Assembly (NCBI GenBank): GCA_964654125.1 | Contig: CAZZGG010000011.1 | Span: 1 to 45,911 of the forward strand | Direction of reading: 5' to 3' | From: JAAYBY01 sp964654125 | GTDB lineage: Bacteria > Bacillota > Clostridia > Saccharofermentanales > UBA5734 | Length of the DNA stretch: 45,911 nt | Shown: positions 9,210 through 17,551 of the stretch, piece after piece | How positions within the stretch are numbered: the first letter of the stretch is position 1 | How the letters are laid out: each line of letters opens with the position of its first letter | Notes under the pieces: generated by a model | Told to the model about the DNA's origin: nothing | Database searches by the model: none | What the model saw: the letters and a program-made list of their open reading frames with translations, nothing else | Translations under genes and position numbers: made by a program

Positions 9210-9705
9210 TCAATCCAACCCACAGCTTGATAAGAACTTAGCCCGCCAGGCCAGAGAGGCGGCCTTCGCCTTTTTAGGCCTGGCTAAAAAGCCCTCTGGC
9301 CGGGTGCGCCAGCGTCTGCTGGACAAGGGTTTTTGCGCCCAGCTGGCTGATAGTGTGATCAGCCAGCTGGCAGCCGATGGTTACCTGGATGATTTAGGCC
9401 TGGCCAGAAAAACCATTGCCCAGCGCCAGGGCAGCAGGGCCGAATCGCAAAGAGCCCTGGCCTGGCGCATGCAACAAGCAGGTATTGCAGCTGATGCTGT
9501 GGAAATTGCTTTACAGGCTGCTCCCGCTGATGTAGAGCTGGCCCGGGACTTATGGCAATGTAAGTTTGAGACTGCCTGGCAAAAACTAGCATCTGATGCA
9601 GCGGCTCAGTCTGAGCAAAGAAAATTTTTGGCCAAGGCTGCCCGCTTCATGGCAGGACGCGGCTTTTCCCCGAGCCTGATCAGCCGGCTCATACCTTTTA
9701 TTTGA
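9202..9705 (+). CDS. recX: regulatory protein RecX
   Basis: 167 residues, mostly helical, with the three tandem three-helix repeats of RecX (RQRLLDKGFCAQLADSVISQL, then LAWRMQQAGIAADAVEIAL, then the weak third repeat to the C-terminus). RecX binds RecA filaments and limits them. The start is TTG 9202, inside the end of recA, with GAAGAGGA about 11 bases upstream; there is no ATG or GTG giving a family-length protein. The recA-recX overlap means both are made from the same SOS-controlled transcript. Confidence 0.87.
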   Translation: MINQSNPQLDKNLARQAREAAFAFLGLAKKPSGRVRQRLLDKGFCAQLADSVISQLAADGYLDDLGLARKTIAQRQGSRAESQRALAWRMQQAGIAADAVEIALQAAPADVELARDLWQCKFETAWQKLASDAAAQSEQRKFLAKAARFMAGRGFSPSLISRLIPFI

Positions 9706-9829
9706 CTTTGCCTTGATTGACAGTCAGCCCGCTTTTGGGCATCATGGTTCAGAGGACCACCACTAAAAAAATAAATCCGGTGGCCGGAAAGTTTGAACGC
9801 AAGTCTTGTCTGATTCAACAAAAAAAGAT

Positions 9830-11170
9830 ATGCTGGCAAATACTTTTTATCTGCTCTCTTTAGGTTGCGCCAAAAACGTGGTCGATGCCGAGTGCATGAG
9901 CCAGCTGCTCCGCCAGGCCGGCTGGACAGCCCTGGACCGGCCTGAACGGGCTGAAGCCCTGATTGTTAACACTTGCGGCTTTATCAAGTCGGCCAAGGAA
10001 GAAGCCATCGCTGCTATTTTAGACCTGGCTGACTATAAAAGGCCAGCTGGCCAGGCCAACTTCTTACTGGTGACTGGCTGCCTGGGGCAAAGATATGCCG
10101 CTGAGATCAAAAAGCAGCTGCCTGAGGTAGATGCGGTCCTTGGCACAGCCGATTATGGTTTGATCACCAGTCAGCTGGAGTTTTTGCAAAAGGGCAGGCG
10201 AGACTGGCCGCTGCCGCAAAAAGCCGGCAGCATTGCCCACCTGAAGGTTGCCAGGCAACCTTCCACACCAGCCAGCTATGCCTATTTGAAAATCGCAGAA
10301 GGTTGTTCGAATAATTGCAGCTATTGTGCCATTCCCGCGATCCGGGGCCAGCTGCTTTCACGTCCACTGCCGGATCTGCTTGAGGAAGCTGGCCGGCTAG
10401 CCGATCTGGGCTATAAGGAATTGATCCTGATTGCCCAGGATACCGGTCGCTATGGCCTGGATATATATGGCAAAAGAATGCTGGCTCAGCTTTTGGACCA
10501 GATCTGCCAGATCAAAGCAGTTGAGCGGGTCCGGGTTCTTTACACCTATTCAGATGGTATTACAGATGAACTGATCCAGCTGATGCAAGACCAGCCTAAA
10601 ATTGCCCGCTATCTTGATCTGCCCATCCAGCATGGTTCCGACCGCATCCTCAAGCTGATGCGGCGCCATGATGATCAGGCCAGTATCAGGCGGGTGATCA
10701 GACGTTTGCGCCAGGCTTTGCCGGATATTATTATCCGCACCACTATCATGGTCGGCTTTCCCACAGAAACTGAAGCAGACTTTGAGGCAATGCTGCAATT
10801 TTTAGATGAAATGGCCTTTGACCGGCTGGGCTGCTTTGTTTTTTCCCCGGAAGAGGGCACAGCTGCCTATGCCATGCGGCCCAGGGTCCATTACCGGACC
10901 GGCCAGCGCCGCCAGCGTCAGCTGATGGAAAAGCAGGCCTTAATCGCCCACAGCAAGGCCCAGGCCCGGATTGGCCGCCTTTATTCAGTTGTGCTTGATT
11001 CTGTAGATGAAAGTGGTATATTTTACATAGGTCGCAGCTACGGTGAAGCACCTGAGGTTGATCCGGTAATCTATGTCGCAGCCGCAAGTGCCGATATAGA
11101 ATTGGGCCAGACCTGCCAGGTCCTGATCCGCACAGCTGATGCTTATGAAATGACGGGGGTTACCACCTAG
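9830..11170 (+). CDS. rimO: ribosomal protein S12 methylthiotransferase RimO
   Basis: Adds a methylthio group to the conserved aspartate of ribosomal protein S12, using two iron-sulfur clusters. The N-terminal cluster domain starts LLSLGCAKNVVDAE; the radical-SAM cluster motif is EGCSNNCSYCAIP (Cys-x3-Cys-x2-Cys); a TRAM domain ends the protein. The RimO branch, rather than MiaB, is indicated by AIPAIRGQLLSRP and the DLPIQHGSDRILKLM block. ATG 9830 gives the usual short lead before SLGC. A TTG at 9806 would add eight residues; neither has a clear ribosome site, so the start is uncertain. 124 bases separate it from recX; pgsA follows directly. Confidence 0.9.
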   Translation: MLANTFYLLSLGCAKNVVDAECMSQLLRQAGWTALDRPERAEALIVNTCGFIKSAKEEAIAAILDLADYKRPAGQANFLLVTGCLGQRYAAEIKKQLPEVDAVLGTADYGLITSQLEFLQKGRRDWPLPQKAGSIAHLKVARQPSTPASYAYLKIAEGCSNNCSYCAIPAIRGQLLSRPLPDLLEEAGRLADLGYKELILIAQDTGRYGLDIYGKRMLAQLLDQICQIKAVERVRVLYTYSDGITDELIQLMQDQPKIARYLDLPIQHGSDRILKLMRRHDDQASIRRVIRRLRQALPDIIIRTTIMVGFPTETEADFEAMLQFLDEMAFDRLGCFVFSPEEGTAAYAMRPRVHYRTGQRRQRQLMEKQALIAHSKAQARIGRLYSVVLDSVDESGIFYIGRSYGEAPEVDPVIYVAAASADIELGQTCQVLIRTADAYEMTGVTT

Positions 11171-11770
11171 ATGAACCTGCCAAATCGACTGACAATTGCC
11201 CGCATTCTCCTGATTCCCTTAATTTTGCTTTTTTTGCTACCTTTACCGGATCGGCCCATCTGGCAAAACTGGAACGATTTTCTGGCCACATACGGTCAGC
11301 TGATCGCCTTTTTTCTTTTTGCCCTGGCTGCCCTGACTGATCTGGCTGACGGCAGGATAGCCAGGAAACGGGGCCTGGTCACTACATTTGGCAAATTTCT
11401 TGATCCGATTGCTGATAAGATGCTGGTCTGCTCTGTCCTGATTGCCCTGGTCCAGCTGGGCCGCCTGCAGGCTGTTTTAACCATTGTGATCATCATCAGG
11501 GAATTTATCATAACAGGAGTGCGCTTAGTGGCTGCTGAACATGATCTGGTCATTGCAGCAGGCCAGCTGGGCAAGGCCAAAACTGTAGTCCAGGTTGTGG
11601 CAATTTTATTGATTTTAGGGGAAAACACTTTGATTTCGCTCCTAGATGGCCTGATCGGGTCTAGCTTGATCTACTGGACAGGCAACCTGGCTTTTTACCT
11701 GGCCGTCCTTTTGACAATCATTTCCGGCTGGCAGTATTTAACTGCCAATAAAGCTCTATTTAAGGGTTGA
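11171..11770 (+). CDS. pgsA: CDP-diacylglycerol-glycerol-3-phosphate phosphatidyltransferase
   Basis: 199 residues with about five membrane segments. It makes phosphatidylglycerol-phosphate, the first committed step to phosphatidylglycerol. The CDP-alcohol phosphotransferase motif is complete: DG-x2-AR-x8-G-x3-D-x3-D, in DLADGRIARKRG followed by GKFLDPIADK. The N-terminal NRLTIARILLIPLILL is also typical of PgsA. The ATG follows the rimO stop with no gap, a common rimO-pgsA arrangement in Firmicutes. Confidence 0.93.
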   Translation: MNLPNRLTIARILLIPLILLFLLPLPDRPIWQNWNDFLATYGQLIAFFLFALAALTDLADGRIARKRGLVTTFGKFLDPIADKMLVCSVLIALVQLGRLQAVLTIVIIIREFIITGVRLVAAEHDLVIAAGQLGKAKTVVQVVAILLILGENTLISLLDGLIGSSLIYWTGNLAFYLAVLLTIISGWQYLTANKALFKG

Positions 11771-11844
11771 GCTGATAGCAATTTTGCTGAGATTACAGCC
11801 CTGACCTAGGAGATCTTCACGAATTAAAACTTGACTTGAATAAT

Positions 11845-11861
11845 ACCTTGATAATCAAATA
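11845..11861 (+). promoter_or_regulatory. FabT-like palindromic operator in the acpP promoter
   Basis: ACCTTGATAATCAAATA contains the perfect 11-base palindrome TTGATAATCAA. By eye it matches 14 of 17 positions of the FabT (MarR family) operator ANTTTGATTATCAAATT read in its reverse-complement form. It overlaps the -35 box of acpP, where a repressor would block polymerase. That a FabT homologue acts here is inference; the regulator gene is not in the window. Confidence 0.5.
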
Positions 11862-11876
11862 AAACTATGTTATGCT
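11848..11876 (+). promoter_or_regulatory. promoter of acpP
   Basis: TTGATA (11848-11853), 17-base spacer, then TATGCT (11871-11876) preceded by TG at 11868-11869 (extended -10). The 160-base gap after pgsA otherwise holds only the operator-like palindrome and the acpP ribosome site AGGAGGG. Confidence 0.6.
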
Positions 11877-11929
11877 GCCAAAACAGATCAAAAGAACGCT
11901 GTAACAGGCTTAAAACAGGAGGGTAACCC

Positions 11930-12169
11930 ATGTCAACAGATAGTATTTTTGAAAGCGTATGCAATATCCTGATCGAACAGCTCAGTGTCGATGCGGATCT
12001 CATCACAATTGATTCCAATTTTATCGATGATCTCAATGCGGACTCACTTGATATAGTTGAACTGGTCATGGCCATGGAGCAGGAATTTGGCATTTCCATT
12101 CCGGACGAAGAGGCCGAAAGAATCAGGACCGTTGGTGACGCTGTAGAATTTATCAAGAACAATGCTTAA
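11930..12169 (+). CDS. acpP: acyl carrier protein
   Basis: 79 acidic residues. The phosphopantetheine attachment serine is Ser39 in DDLNADSLDIVELVMAME. It carries growing acyl chains in fatty-acid synthesis. AGGAGGG at 11917-11923 gives a strong translation start. The usual Firmicutes neighbour plsX is absent; acpP here follows pgsA and is followed by a terminator and rnc. It has its own promoter with an operator-like palindrome, as expected for a highly expressed, regulated gene. Confidence 0.96.
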   Translation: MSTDSIFESVCNILIEQLSVDADLITIDSNFIDDLNADSLDIVELVMAMEQEFGISIPDEEAERIRTVGDAVEFIKNNA

Positions 12170-12170
12170 G

Positions 12171-12196
12171 AAAAAGCCCCTGCAGGGGCTTTTTTT
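12171..12196 (+). terminator. rho-independent terminator after acpP
   Basis: AAAAAGCCCC (12171-12180), loop TGCA, GGGGCTTTTT, then more T: a 10-bp stem with a U-tract. It starts one base after the acpP stop codon and lies inside the longest possible rnc reading frame. Confidence 0.85.
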
Positions 12197-12233
12197 CGCT
12201 GCTGCACCAGCTGGCGTGGCCAGGAAAAAAACC

Positions 12234-12950
12234 TTGCAGGATTTAGAACAAGCCCTGGGTCACAGCTTCAGCAACCAGCAGCTGCTCAGCCGGGCCCTGA
12301 CCCATTCCACCTATGCATATGAACATCGCCAACGATATCTGGTCAACAATGAAAGACTGGAATTTTTAGGTGATGCTGTGCTTGACCTGGCCATCAGCGA
12401 TGCTCTTTTCCAACAAAAAGACCAGTTTGATGAAGGTTTTATGACCAAGACCAGAGCTCTTCTGGTCAGGGAAGAGACCCTGGCCCAATTAGCCAGAGAC
12501 CTTTATGTGGGCGAGCTTTTACTTTTAGGTAAAGGTGAAAGCGCCACTGGCGGCCGGAGCAAGCCTTCTAATCTGGCCAATGCCATGGAAGCCATCTTTG
12601 GTGCCATCTATCTTGATGCAGGTTTTGCCAAGGCCTGCCAGGTAATCAGGCTGCTCTTGGAAGAACCTTTTCGACTGGCGCTGGCCGGTGATCTGGTGTA
12701 TGATTACAAAAGCCGCCTGCTCGAACTGGTCCAGGCCACCCGGGGAGGCAGCAGCATGCACTTCCAGATCCTGGCTGAAACAGGACCTGTCCATGAACGG
12801 ACCTTTACAGCCGGTGTCCTGGTTGATGAGCAGCTGGTCGCAACAGCCAAGGGCAGCAGTAAAAAGGAAGCGGAACAAAACGCAGCTCGACTGGCCCTGC
12901 AAAAGCTGGATTGTGACCTGACCTCCTGCCTCATCAGTGAAGATTACTAG
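12234..12950 (+). CDS. rnc: ribonuclease III
   Basis: Cleaves double-stranded RNA in rRNA processing and mRNA turnover. The catalytic domain has the signature NERLEFLGDAVL at residues 39-50 and the second acidic cluster ANAMEAIFGAIYLDAGF; the double-stranded RNA-binding domain begins near residue 157 (DYKSRLLELVQ) and ends with KKEAEQNAARLALQKL. I chose TTG 12234 because AGGA lies 8 bases upstream and because the protein then starts MQDLEQALGHSF, as the family does. The frame extends up to ATG 12162 (overlapping acpP), but those 24 residues would be encoded by the acpP terminator itself. It is followed by smc 16 bases later. Confidence 0.88.
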   Translation: MQDLEQALGHSFSNQQLLSRALTHSTYAYEHRQRYLVNNERLEFLGDAVLDLAISDALFQQKDQFDEGFMTKTRALLVREETLAQLARDLYVGELLLLGKGESATGGRSKPSNLANAMEAIFGAIYLDAGFAKACQVIRLLLEEPFRLALAGDLVYDYKSRLLELVQATRGGSSMHFQILAETGPVHERTFTAGVLVDEQLVATAKGSSKKEAEQNAARLALQKLDCDLTSCLISEDY

Positions 12951-12966
12951 CACCGGGGGATAATAA

Positions 12967-15900
12967 ATGTATCTGAAGGCTCTGGAAATCCATGGCTTTA
13001 AGTCATTTCCGGAACGAACAGTGATCAGCTTTCATCAGGGTGTAACAGCCATCATCGGACCCAACGGCAGTGGTAAATCCAATGTGACAGATGCCATCCG
13101 CTGGGTGCTTGGTGAGCAAAGCGTCAAGACCTTGCGCGGCTCCCGCATGGAGGATGTCATCTTTACCGGCACCCAGACCAGACGGGCGATGAGCTTTGCT
13201 GAAGTCAGCATGACCATTGATAACAGCGATTTGAAGCTGCCCATCGATTATGCTGAAATACAAATAGCGCGCCGGCTCTACCGTTCTGGGGAGAGCGAGT
13301 ACTATCTTAATAAAACAGCTTGCCGTTTACGTGATATAACCCGTCTTTTCATGGATACCGGCCTGGGCCGGGATGGCTACTCTATTGTGGGCCAGGGCAA
13401 GGTGGATGAGGTCTTGAGCAACCGCTCAGAAGACAGGCGGCGTATTTTTGAAGAAGCATCCGGTATCGTCAAGTACAAGACCAGGAAAGAAGAGGCCCAG
13501 CGTAAACTGCTGGCCACTGAGCAGAATATGCTGCGGGTCAATGATCTTTATACAGAACTGCTCGACCGCCTTGAGCCTTTAAAAGAACAAGCTGAAGTGG
13601 CCAGTCGATTTCGTGGGCTCAGCGAGGCCTTAAAAAAAGCCGAGATCGCCCTGATCCTGGACTCCTTAACAGAATATAGCCAGCAGCTGGTAGAAGCAGA
13701 AGAGCAAAAGCAGCTGCTTGGCTCGGATCTGGCCACCGCTAACCTGGCCCTGACCAACCTGCGCCAGCAAAACCAGGCAGCCAGTTTACGCCTGGCTGAA
13801 ATCTCCAGTCAGATAGAAGGCTGGCAGCAAGAACACACCGGCCTGCTCCAGGCAGCCAATACCCAAAAAAACCAGCTCACCATTAATGAAGAGCGCAGTG
13901 CTCATCTCCGGCAGCTCCTGGCCCAGGCCATCTCAGATGAAAAGGAGCTAGCCAGCTCTTTGGCAGGCACGGAAGAAGAGCTGGGCCAACGCCAGAAAAA
14001 GACCCGCCAGCTGGAAAGACAAAAAGAGTTATACTCTGCTCAGCTGGAAGAGGCAGAAGACCAGATGCAGGCTATCTTACGCACACTGGATGCCGCAGAA
14101 AAAGAGATAGAGGCCGCCAAGGTCCAAATGGACCAGCTGGCCGAAGAAAATTATGACAACAACAATAGGCTGGGCCAAGCCAAGAGCCAGCTGGGCCTTT
14201 TGGACAGCCGTCGCCAGACTATTGCCCGTGAGCTTTTGGAAGAAGCCAGCAACCTGGACCGGCTGCGGCTGTTGATGGAAGAAAAAACCGGCCAACTGGC
14301 CCAGCTGCGCCAAAAAGAAACTAGCCACCAGGCCGCCTATGCTGCTGCCAAGGCAGCCCTGGGCCAAAAAAACCAGGAACTTGACCAGCTCAGCCGGCAA
14401 ATTGAACAGGAGCGCCAGCTGCTGGCCAGCAAGGCCTACCGCCAAAAAACCCTGGAGGACCTGGAACGCAGCTACGAAGGTTATGCGGCTGCAGTAAAGT
14501 TTATTCTGCGTCACAAGGATGATGGTGGTGTGGGAGCAGACGGCATCATCGGCACAGCCGGCAGCTTGCTTTCTGCCCAGCCCCGCTGTGAGCTGGCCAT
14601 CGAAACAGCCCTGGGACCAGCAATTGGCAACATCATCACTGATACAGAAAAAACAGCCGCCAGCCTGATTGATGAACTAAAGATCAAGCGGGCCGGCCGC
14701 GCCACATTTTTACCCCTGGATGCCATCCGGGCCCGCCGCCTGGATGCAAGTCTCTTGACCCGCTTGGCGGCCCAGCCTGGATTTCTAGGCTTGGCCAGCG
14801 ATCTGGTCCAGAGCCAGCCCGGCCTGGAGCAGGCCATCGCTTATCTGCTCGGCCGGGTTGTCATCATGGAAAGCCTCGACCAGGCTCTGGCTGCAGCCAG
14901 AAAAACCAGCTACAGCTGCCGCATCGTCACCTTAGCCGGTGATGTGCTCAGCCCGGGTGGCGCCATGAGCGGCGGTTTCACCCGCCAGGGCTCAAGCGGC
15001 CTTTTAAGCCGGGGCCGCGAGATCAGCCAACTGGCTGAAGGGGTTCGCCAGCTGAACCTCAGCCTGGCCCAGCATAAAGGTGAGCTAGCCAGCGGCCAGG
15101 CCGGTCTGGCCGACCTGGCGGGTCAGATGGAGACAGCAGAGCGGGCTCTTTTGGACTTGTCCCACCTGCTCATCCGCGAAGAGACCCAGCTGCAATCCCA
15201 CCAGTCAGAGGAGGCCCGCATCAAAGGCCGCCAGGACCAGCTCCAGACTGAAGACAGGCAGCTGGCTGAGCAAATGCAAAAAACCAGGCAGGAGGCAGTC
15301 CAGATTGAGGAAAAAATCAAGCAGGCCAGCCAGGCCATGGCCCAATGCCAGACTCTGATCAACCAGCAGGAAAGTATCAGCCAGGCTGACCGGCAAAAGC
15401 AAGATGATCTGCGCGACGATATAACCAACCAGCGCATCTCGCTCCAGTCCATCCTGGAGTCCTTAACAGCAGCAGCCGAGTTAGAGCAGCGCATAGAAGC
15501 TGAACTGGGTGGGCAAAGAGACCGCATCAAAAAAAGACAGGCCGAGCAGGCCAGTAACCAGGCGGAAACAGCACAGCTGGCCAGGGCCAGACTGGAGATA
15601 GTAGAAAAAATCGCCGGCCTGGAACAAAAAGTTAGCCAAACCTTGGCCAATTTGCAAAGCAGTAATACTGAAAAGGCCAGCCTGGAGCAAGGGCAGCAGG
15701 CATTTTTCAGCCAGCTGGAGAGCGCCAGCAGCCAGATTTCCGCCTTACAGGGCCAGGTCAGCCGCCTGGAGGCCCGCTGCAGCCGCCTGGAAGACCAGCA
15801 AGATGACGCCAAGAACAAACTTTGGGAAACATACGAACTGACAGCTGATCAGGCGGGCAGGTGGTACCAGGCAGGGGTTAATCGCCCGGCTCTGGCCCGT

Positions 15901-16551
15901 GATGTGGCCAAGCTCAAAGATGAGATTAAAGGCCTGGGCACTGTCAACCTGGCTGCCATAGATGAATACACAGCTGTCAGCGAACGCTGCGAATTCCTAG
16001 CCCGGCAAAAGGATGATATCGATAAGGCCAGGCAGCAGCTGGTTAGCGTGATCACTGACCTGACTGAGGCCATGAAGACCCAGTTCCTGGAACACTTTGC
16101 CCAGATCAATGCAAACTTCAGCCAGGTCTTTGCTGAACTTTTTGCCGGCGGTATGGCTGAGCTCAATTTAGAAGATGAAACGGATGTGCTCAGCTGCGGG
16201 ATTGAAATAAAAGCTCAGCCCCCCGGCAAGAAGCTGACCAACCTGCTCCTCTTATCAGGCGGGGAGCGCTGTCTGACTGCGATTGCATTACTCTTTGCCA
16301 TCCTAAAACTCAGGCCCACTCCCTTTTGTGTGCTTGATGAAGTGGAAGCTGCCCTTGACGATGCCAATGTCAGCCGTTTCACGGAATATATCCGGCGTTA
16401 TGCGCAAGAGTCACAGTTTATCCTGGTCACCCACCGCAAGGGGACCATGGAGGCGGCTGATCGTCTCTATGGGGTGACCATGCAGGAAAGAGGCATCTCC
16501 AGGATTCTTTCAATGCGCCTGGCTGATGAATACACGGAGGAAAACAATTAA
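12967..16551 (+). CDS. smc: chromosome partition protein SMC
   Basis: 1194 residues, full length. Walker A GPNGSGKS is at 31-38. Long coiled coils (about residues 170-505 and 680-1010) flank the globular hinge (about 510-675, containing DGIIGTAGSLL and GGAMSGGFTRQGSS). The C-terminal head has the signature LLSGGERCLTAIALLFA around Ser1097 and Walker B CVLDEVEAALDD around Asp1124. It dimerises at the hinge and, with ScpA and ScpB, compacts and separates chromosomes. The Gln/Glu/Ala/Lys bias of the coils explains long open antisense frames here. Its stop overlaps the ftsY start by one base. Confidence 0.97.
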   Translation: MYLKALEIHGFKSFPERTVISFHQGVTAIIGPNGSGKSNVTDAIRWVLGEQSVKTLRGSRMEDVIFTGTQTRRAMSFAEVSMTIDNSDLKLPIDYAEIQIARRLYRSGESEYYLNKTACRLRDITRLFMDTGLGRDGYSIVGQGKVDEVLSNRSEDRRRIFEEASGIVKYKTRKEEAQRKLLATEQNMLRVNDLYTELLDRLEPLKEQAEVASRFRGLSEALKKAEIALILDSLTEYSQQLVEAEEQKQLLGSDLATANLALTNLRQQNQAASLRLAEISSQIEGWQQEHTGLLQAANTQKNQLTINEERSAHLRQLLAQAISDEKELASSLAGTEEELGQRQKKTRQLERQKELYSAQLEEAEDQMQAILRTLDAAEKEIEAAKVQMDQLAEENYDNNNRLGQAKSQLGLLDSRRQTIARELLEEASNLDRLRLLMEEKTGQLAQLRQKETSHQAAYAAAKAALGQKNQELDQLSRQIEQERQLLASKAYRQKTLEDLERSYEGYAAAVKFILRHKDDGGVGADGIIGTAGSLLSAQPRCELAIETALGPAIGNIITDTEKTAASLIDELKIKRAGRATFLPLDAIRARRLDASLLTRLAAQPGFLGLASDLVQSQPGLEQAIAYLLGRVVIMESLDQALAAARKTSYSCRIVTLAGDVLSPGGAMSGGFTRQGSSGLLSRGREISQLAEGVRQLNLSLAQHKGELASGQAGLADLAGQMETAERALLDLSHLLIREETQLQSHQSEEARIKGRQDQLQTEDRQLAEQMQKTRQEAVQIEEKIKQASQAMAQCQTLINQQESISQADRQKQDDLRDDITNQRISLQSILESLTAAAELEQRIEAELGGQRDRIKKRQAEQASNQAETAQLARARLEIVEKIAGLEQKVSQTLANLQSSNTEKASLEQGQQAFFSQLESASSQISALQGQVSRLEARCSRLEDQQDDAKNKLWETYELTADQAGRWYQAGVNRPALARDVAKLKDEIKGLGTVNLAAIDEYTAVSERCEFLARQKDDIDKARQQLVSVITDLTEAMKTQFLEHFAQINANFSQVFAELFAGGMAELNLEDETDVLSCGIEIKAQPPGKKLTNLLLLSGGERCLTAIALLFAILKLRPTPFCVLDEVEAALDDANVSRFTEYIRRYAQESQFILVTHRKGTMEAADRLYGVTMQERGISRILSMRLADEYTEENN

Positions 16552-17465
16552 TGAGTATATTTGCTTCATTTAAACGCGGCATGCAAAAAACACGTGATTT
16601 TGTGACAAATGGCTTAAATAAGATCGTGACAGGTCTGGGCCGTTTTGACGAGGCAATGCTGGATGAACTGGAAGTCCTGCTCATCCAGGCTGATGTTGGT
16701 GTGGCTGCTTCAGAAGTAATCATGCAAAAGCTGAAAGATGAGATCAAGGCAACAGGCGACAGCAGCCGACCTGCGGTTCTGGCCAGCCTCAAGCGAATTA
16801 TGCTAGACATGATTGGCCCGGCCCAGACCCTGCCGGTGCAAAAAGGCCAGCTGACCATCATCCTGGTGGTCGGGGTTAACGGCACTGGCAAGACAACTAC
16901 AGCCGGCAAGCTTTGCCATCGTTTTAATAAGGATGGTTTGAAAGTGATCCTGGCTGCTGCCGACACCTTCCGGGCTGCCGCCATTGAGCAGCTGGCCCAC
17001 TGGGGTGAGGTCACCGGCACGCCTGTCATCTCGCACCAGCTGGGCTCTGATCCGGCTGCAGTAGTCTTTGATGCTATCAGTGCCGCCCAGGCCAGGAAGG
17101 CTGATGTACTTTTAATTGATACAGCTGGCCGCCTGCATAATAAGCAAAACCTGATGGATGAGCTGGCCAAAATCCGGCGTATCATCAACCGCCAGGCACC
17201 AGATGCCATTTGTGAGACTTTACTGGTCATTGATGCAACCAGCGGGCAAAATGCCGTCCAGCAAGCCCTTGTCTTCCGGGAGGCTGCTGCTGTGACCGGT
17301 CTGGCTATCACCAAACTGGACGGTAACGCCAAAGGCGGTGTGGCCGTGGCTGTGGCCCACCAGGTGCCAACGCCCTTGATGCTGGCCGGCCTGGGCGAAG
17401 GGGTGGAAGACCTGGCGGATTTTGCACCGCAGCTCTTTATTGACTCTCTCTTGCCGGAGGAATAA
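16551..17465 (+). CDS. ftsY: signal recognition particle receptor FtsY
   Basis: 304 residues: a short N-terminal segment without the long acidic A domain of E. coli FtsY, then the NG domain. GTPase motifs are GVNGTGKTTTAGKL from residue 108, DTFRAAAIEQL, DTAGR near 190, and TKLDGNAKGG. It docks the SRP-ribosome complex (Ffh, in this window) to the membrane translocon. ACGGAGGA precedes the ATG at about 9 bases. smc-ftsY is a standard Firmicutes pair. Confidence 0.96.
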   Translation: MSIFASFKRGMQKTRDFVTNGLNKIVTGLGRFDEAMLDELEVLLIQADVGVAASEVIMQKLKDEIKATGDSSRPAVLASLKRIMLDMIGPAQTLPVQKGQLTIILVVGVNGTGKTTTAGKLCHRFNKDGLKVILAAADTFRAAAIEQLAHWGEVTGTPVISHQLGSDPAAVVFDAISAAQARKADVLLIDTAGRLHNKQNLMDELAKIRRIINRQAPDAICETLLVIDATSGQNAVQQALVFREAAAVTGLAITKLDGNAKGGVAVAVAHQVPTPLMLAGLGEGVEDLADFAPQLFIDSLLPEE

Positions 17466-17492
17466 AGCTAAAAAGAGAAATATCTTGAAAAC

Positions 17493-17526
17493 CAACCCTG
17501 TCAAGCATAAATGCTTGACAGGGTTG
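17493..17526. repeat. 15-bp perfect inverted repeat between ftsY and ylxM
   Basis: CAACCCTGTCAAGCA (17493-17507), loop TAAA, and its exact complement at 17512-17526. There is no T-run after either arm, so it is not a standard terminator. Its 3' arm contains the TTGACA used as the -35 box of the ylxM promoter. It may be an operator or an mRNA 3'-end hairpin for smc-ftsY. Confidence 0.9.
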
Positions 17527-17544
17527 AACTGGCTCTGTTATGAT
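17515..17544 (+). promoter_or_regulatory. promoter of the ylxM-ffh operon
   Basis: Consensus TTGACA (17515-17520), 18-base spacer, TATGAT (17539-17544) with TG at 17536-17537 (extended -10). The expected transcription start coincides with the ylxM ATG at 17552. Confidence 0.75.
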
Positions 17545-17551
17545 AAGCGCT

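Noticed and set aside
9706..9829. Promoter for rimO (TTGACA at 9717-9722)
   Set aside because: The -10 region at 17 bases is CATCAT, too poor to support a call; read-through from recA-recX is as likely.
11761..11822. TPP-riboswitch-like blocks (CTGAGA at 11787, CCTGACCT at 11800) before acpP
   Set aside because: The two blocks are too close, the long conserved 3' half is missing, and the downstream gene has no link to thiamine. Chance similarity is more likely.
15123..15818. 231-codon minus-strand frame opposite the second coiled coil of smc
   Set aside because: Ser/Trp/Leu/Cys-rich composition typical of the reverse of Gln/Glu/Ala coiled-coil codons.
16427..17332. 301-codon open frame on the minus strand opposite ftsY
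   Set aside because: It is antisense to an unmistakable GTPase gene, has no recognisable motif, and similar long shadows occur opposite smc, ffh and cinA; GC-rich codon bias explains them.
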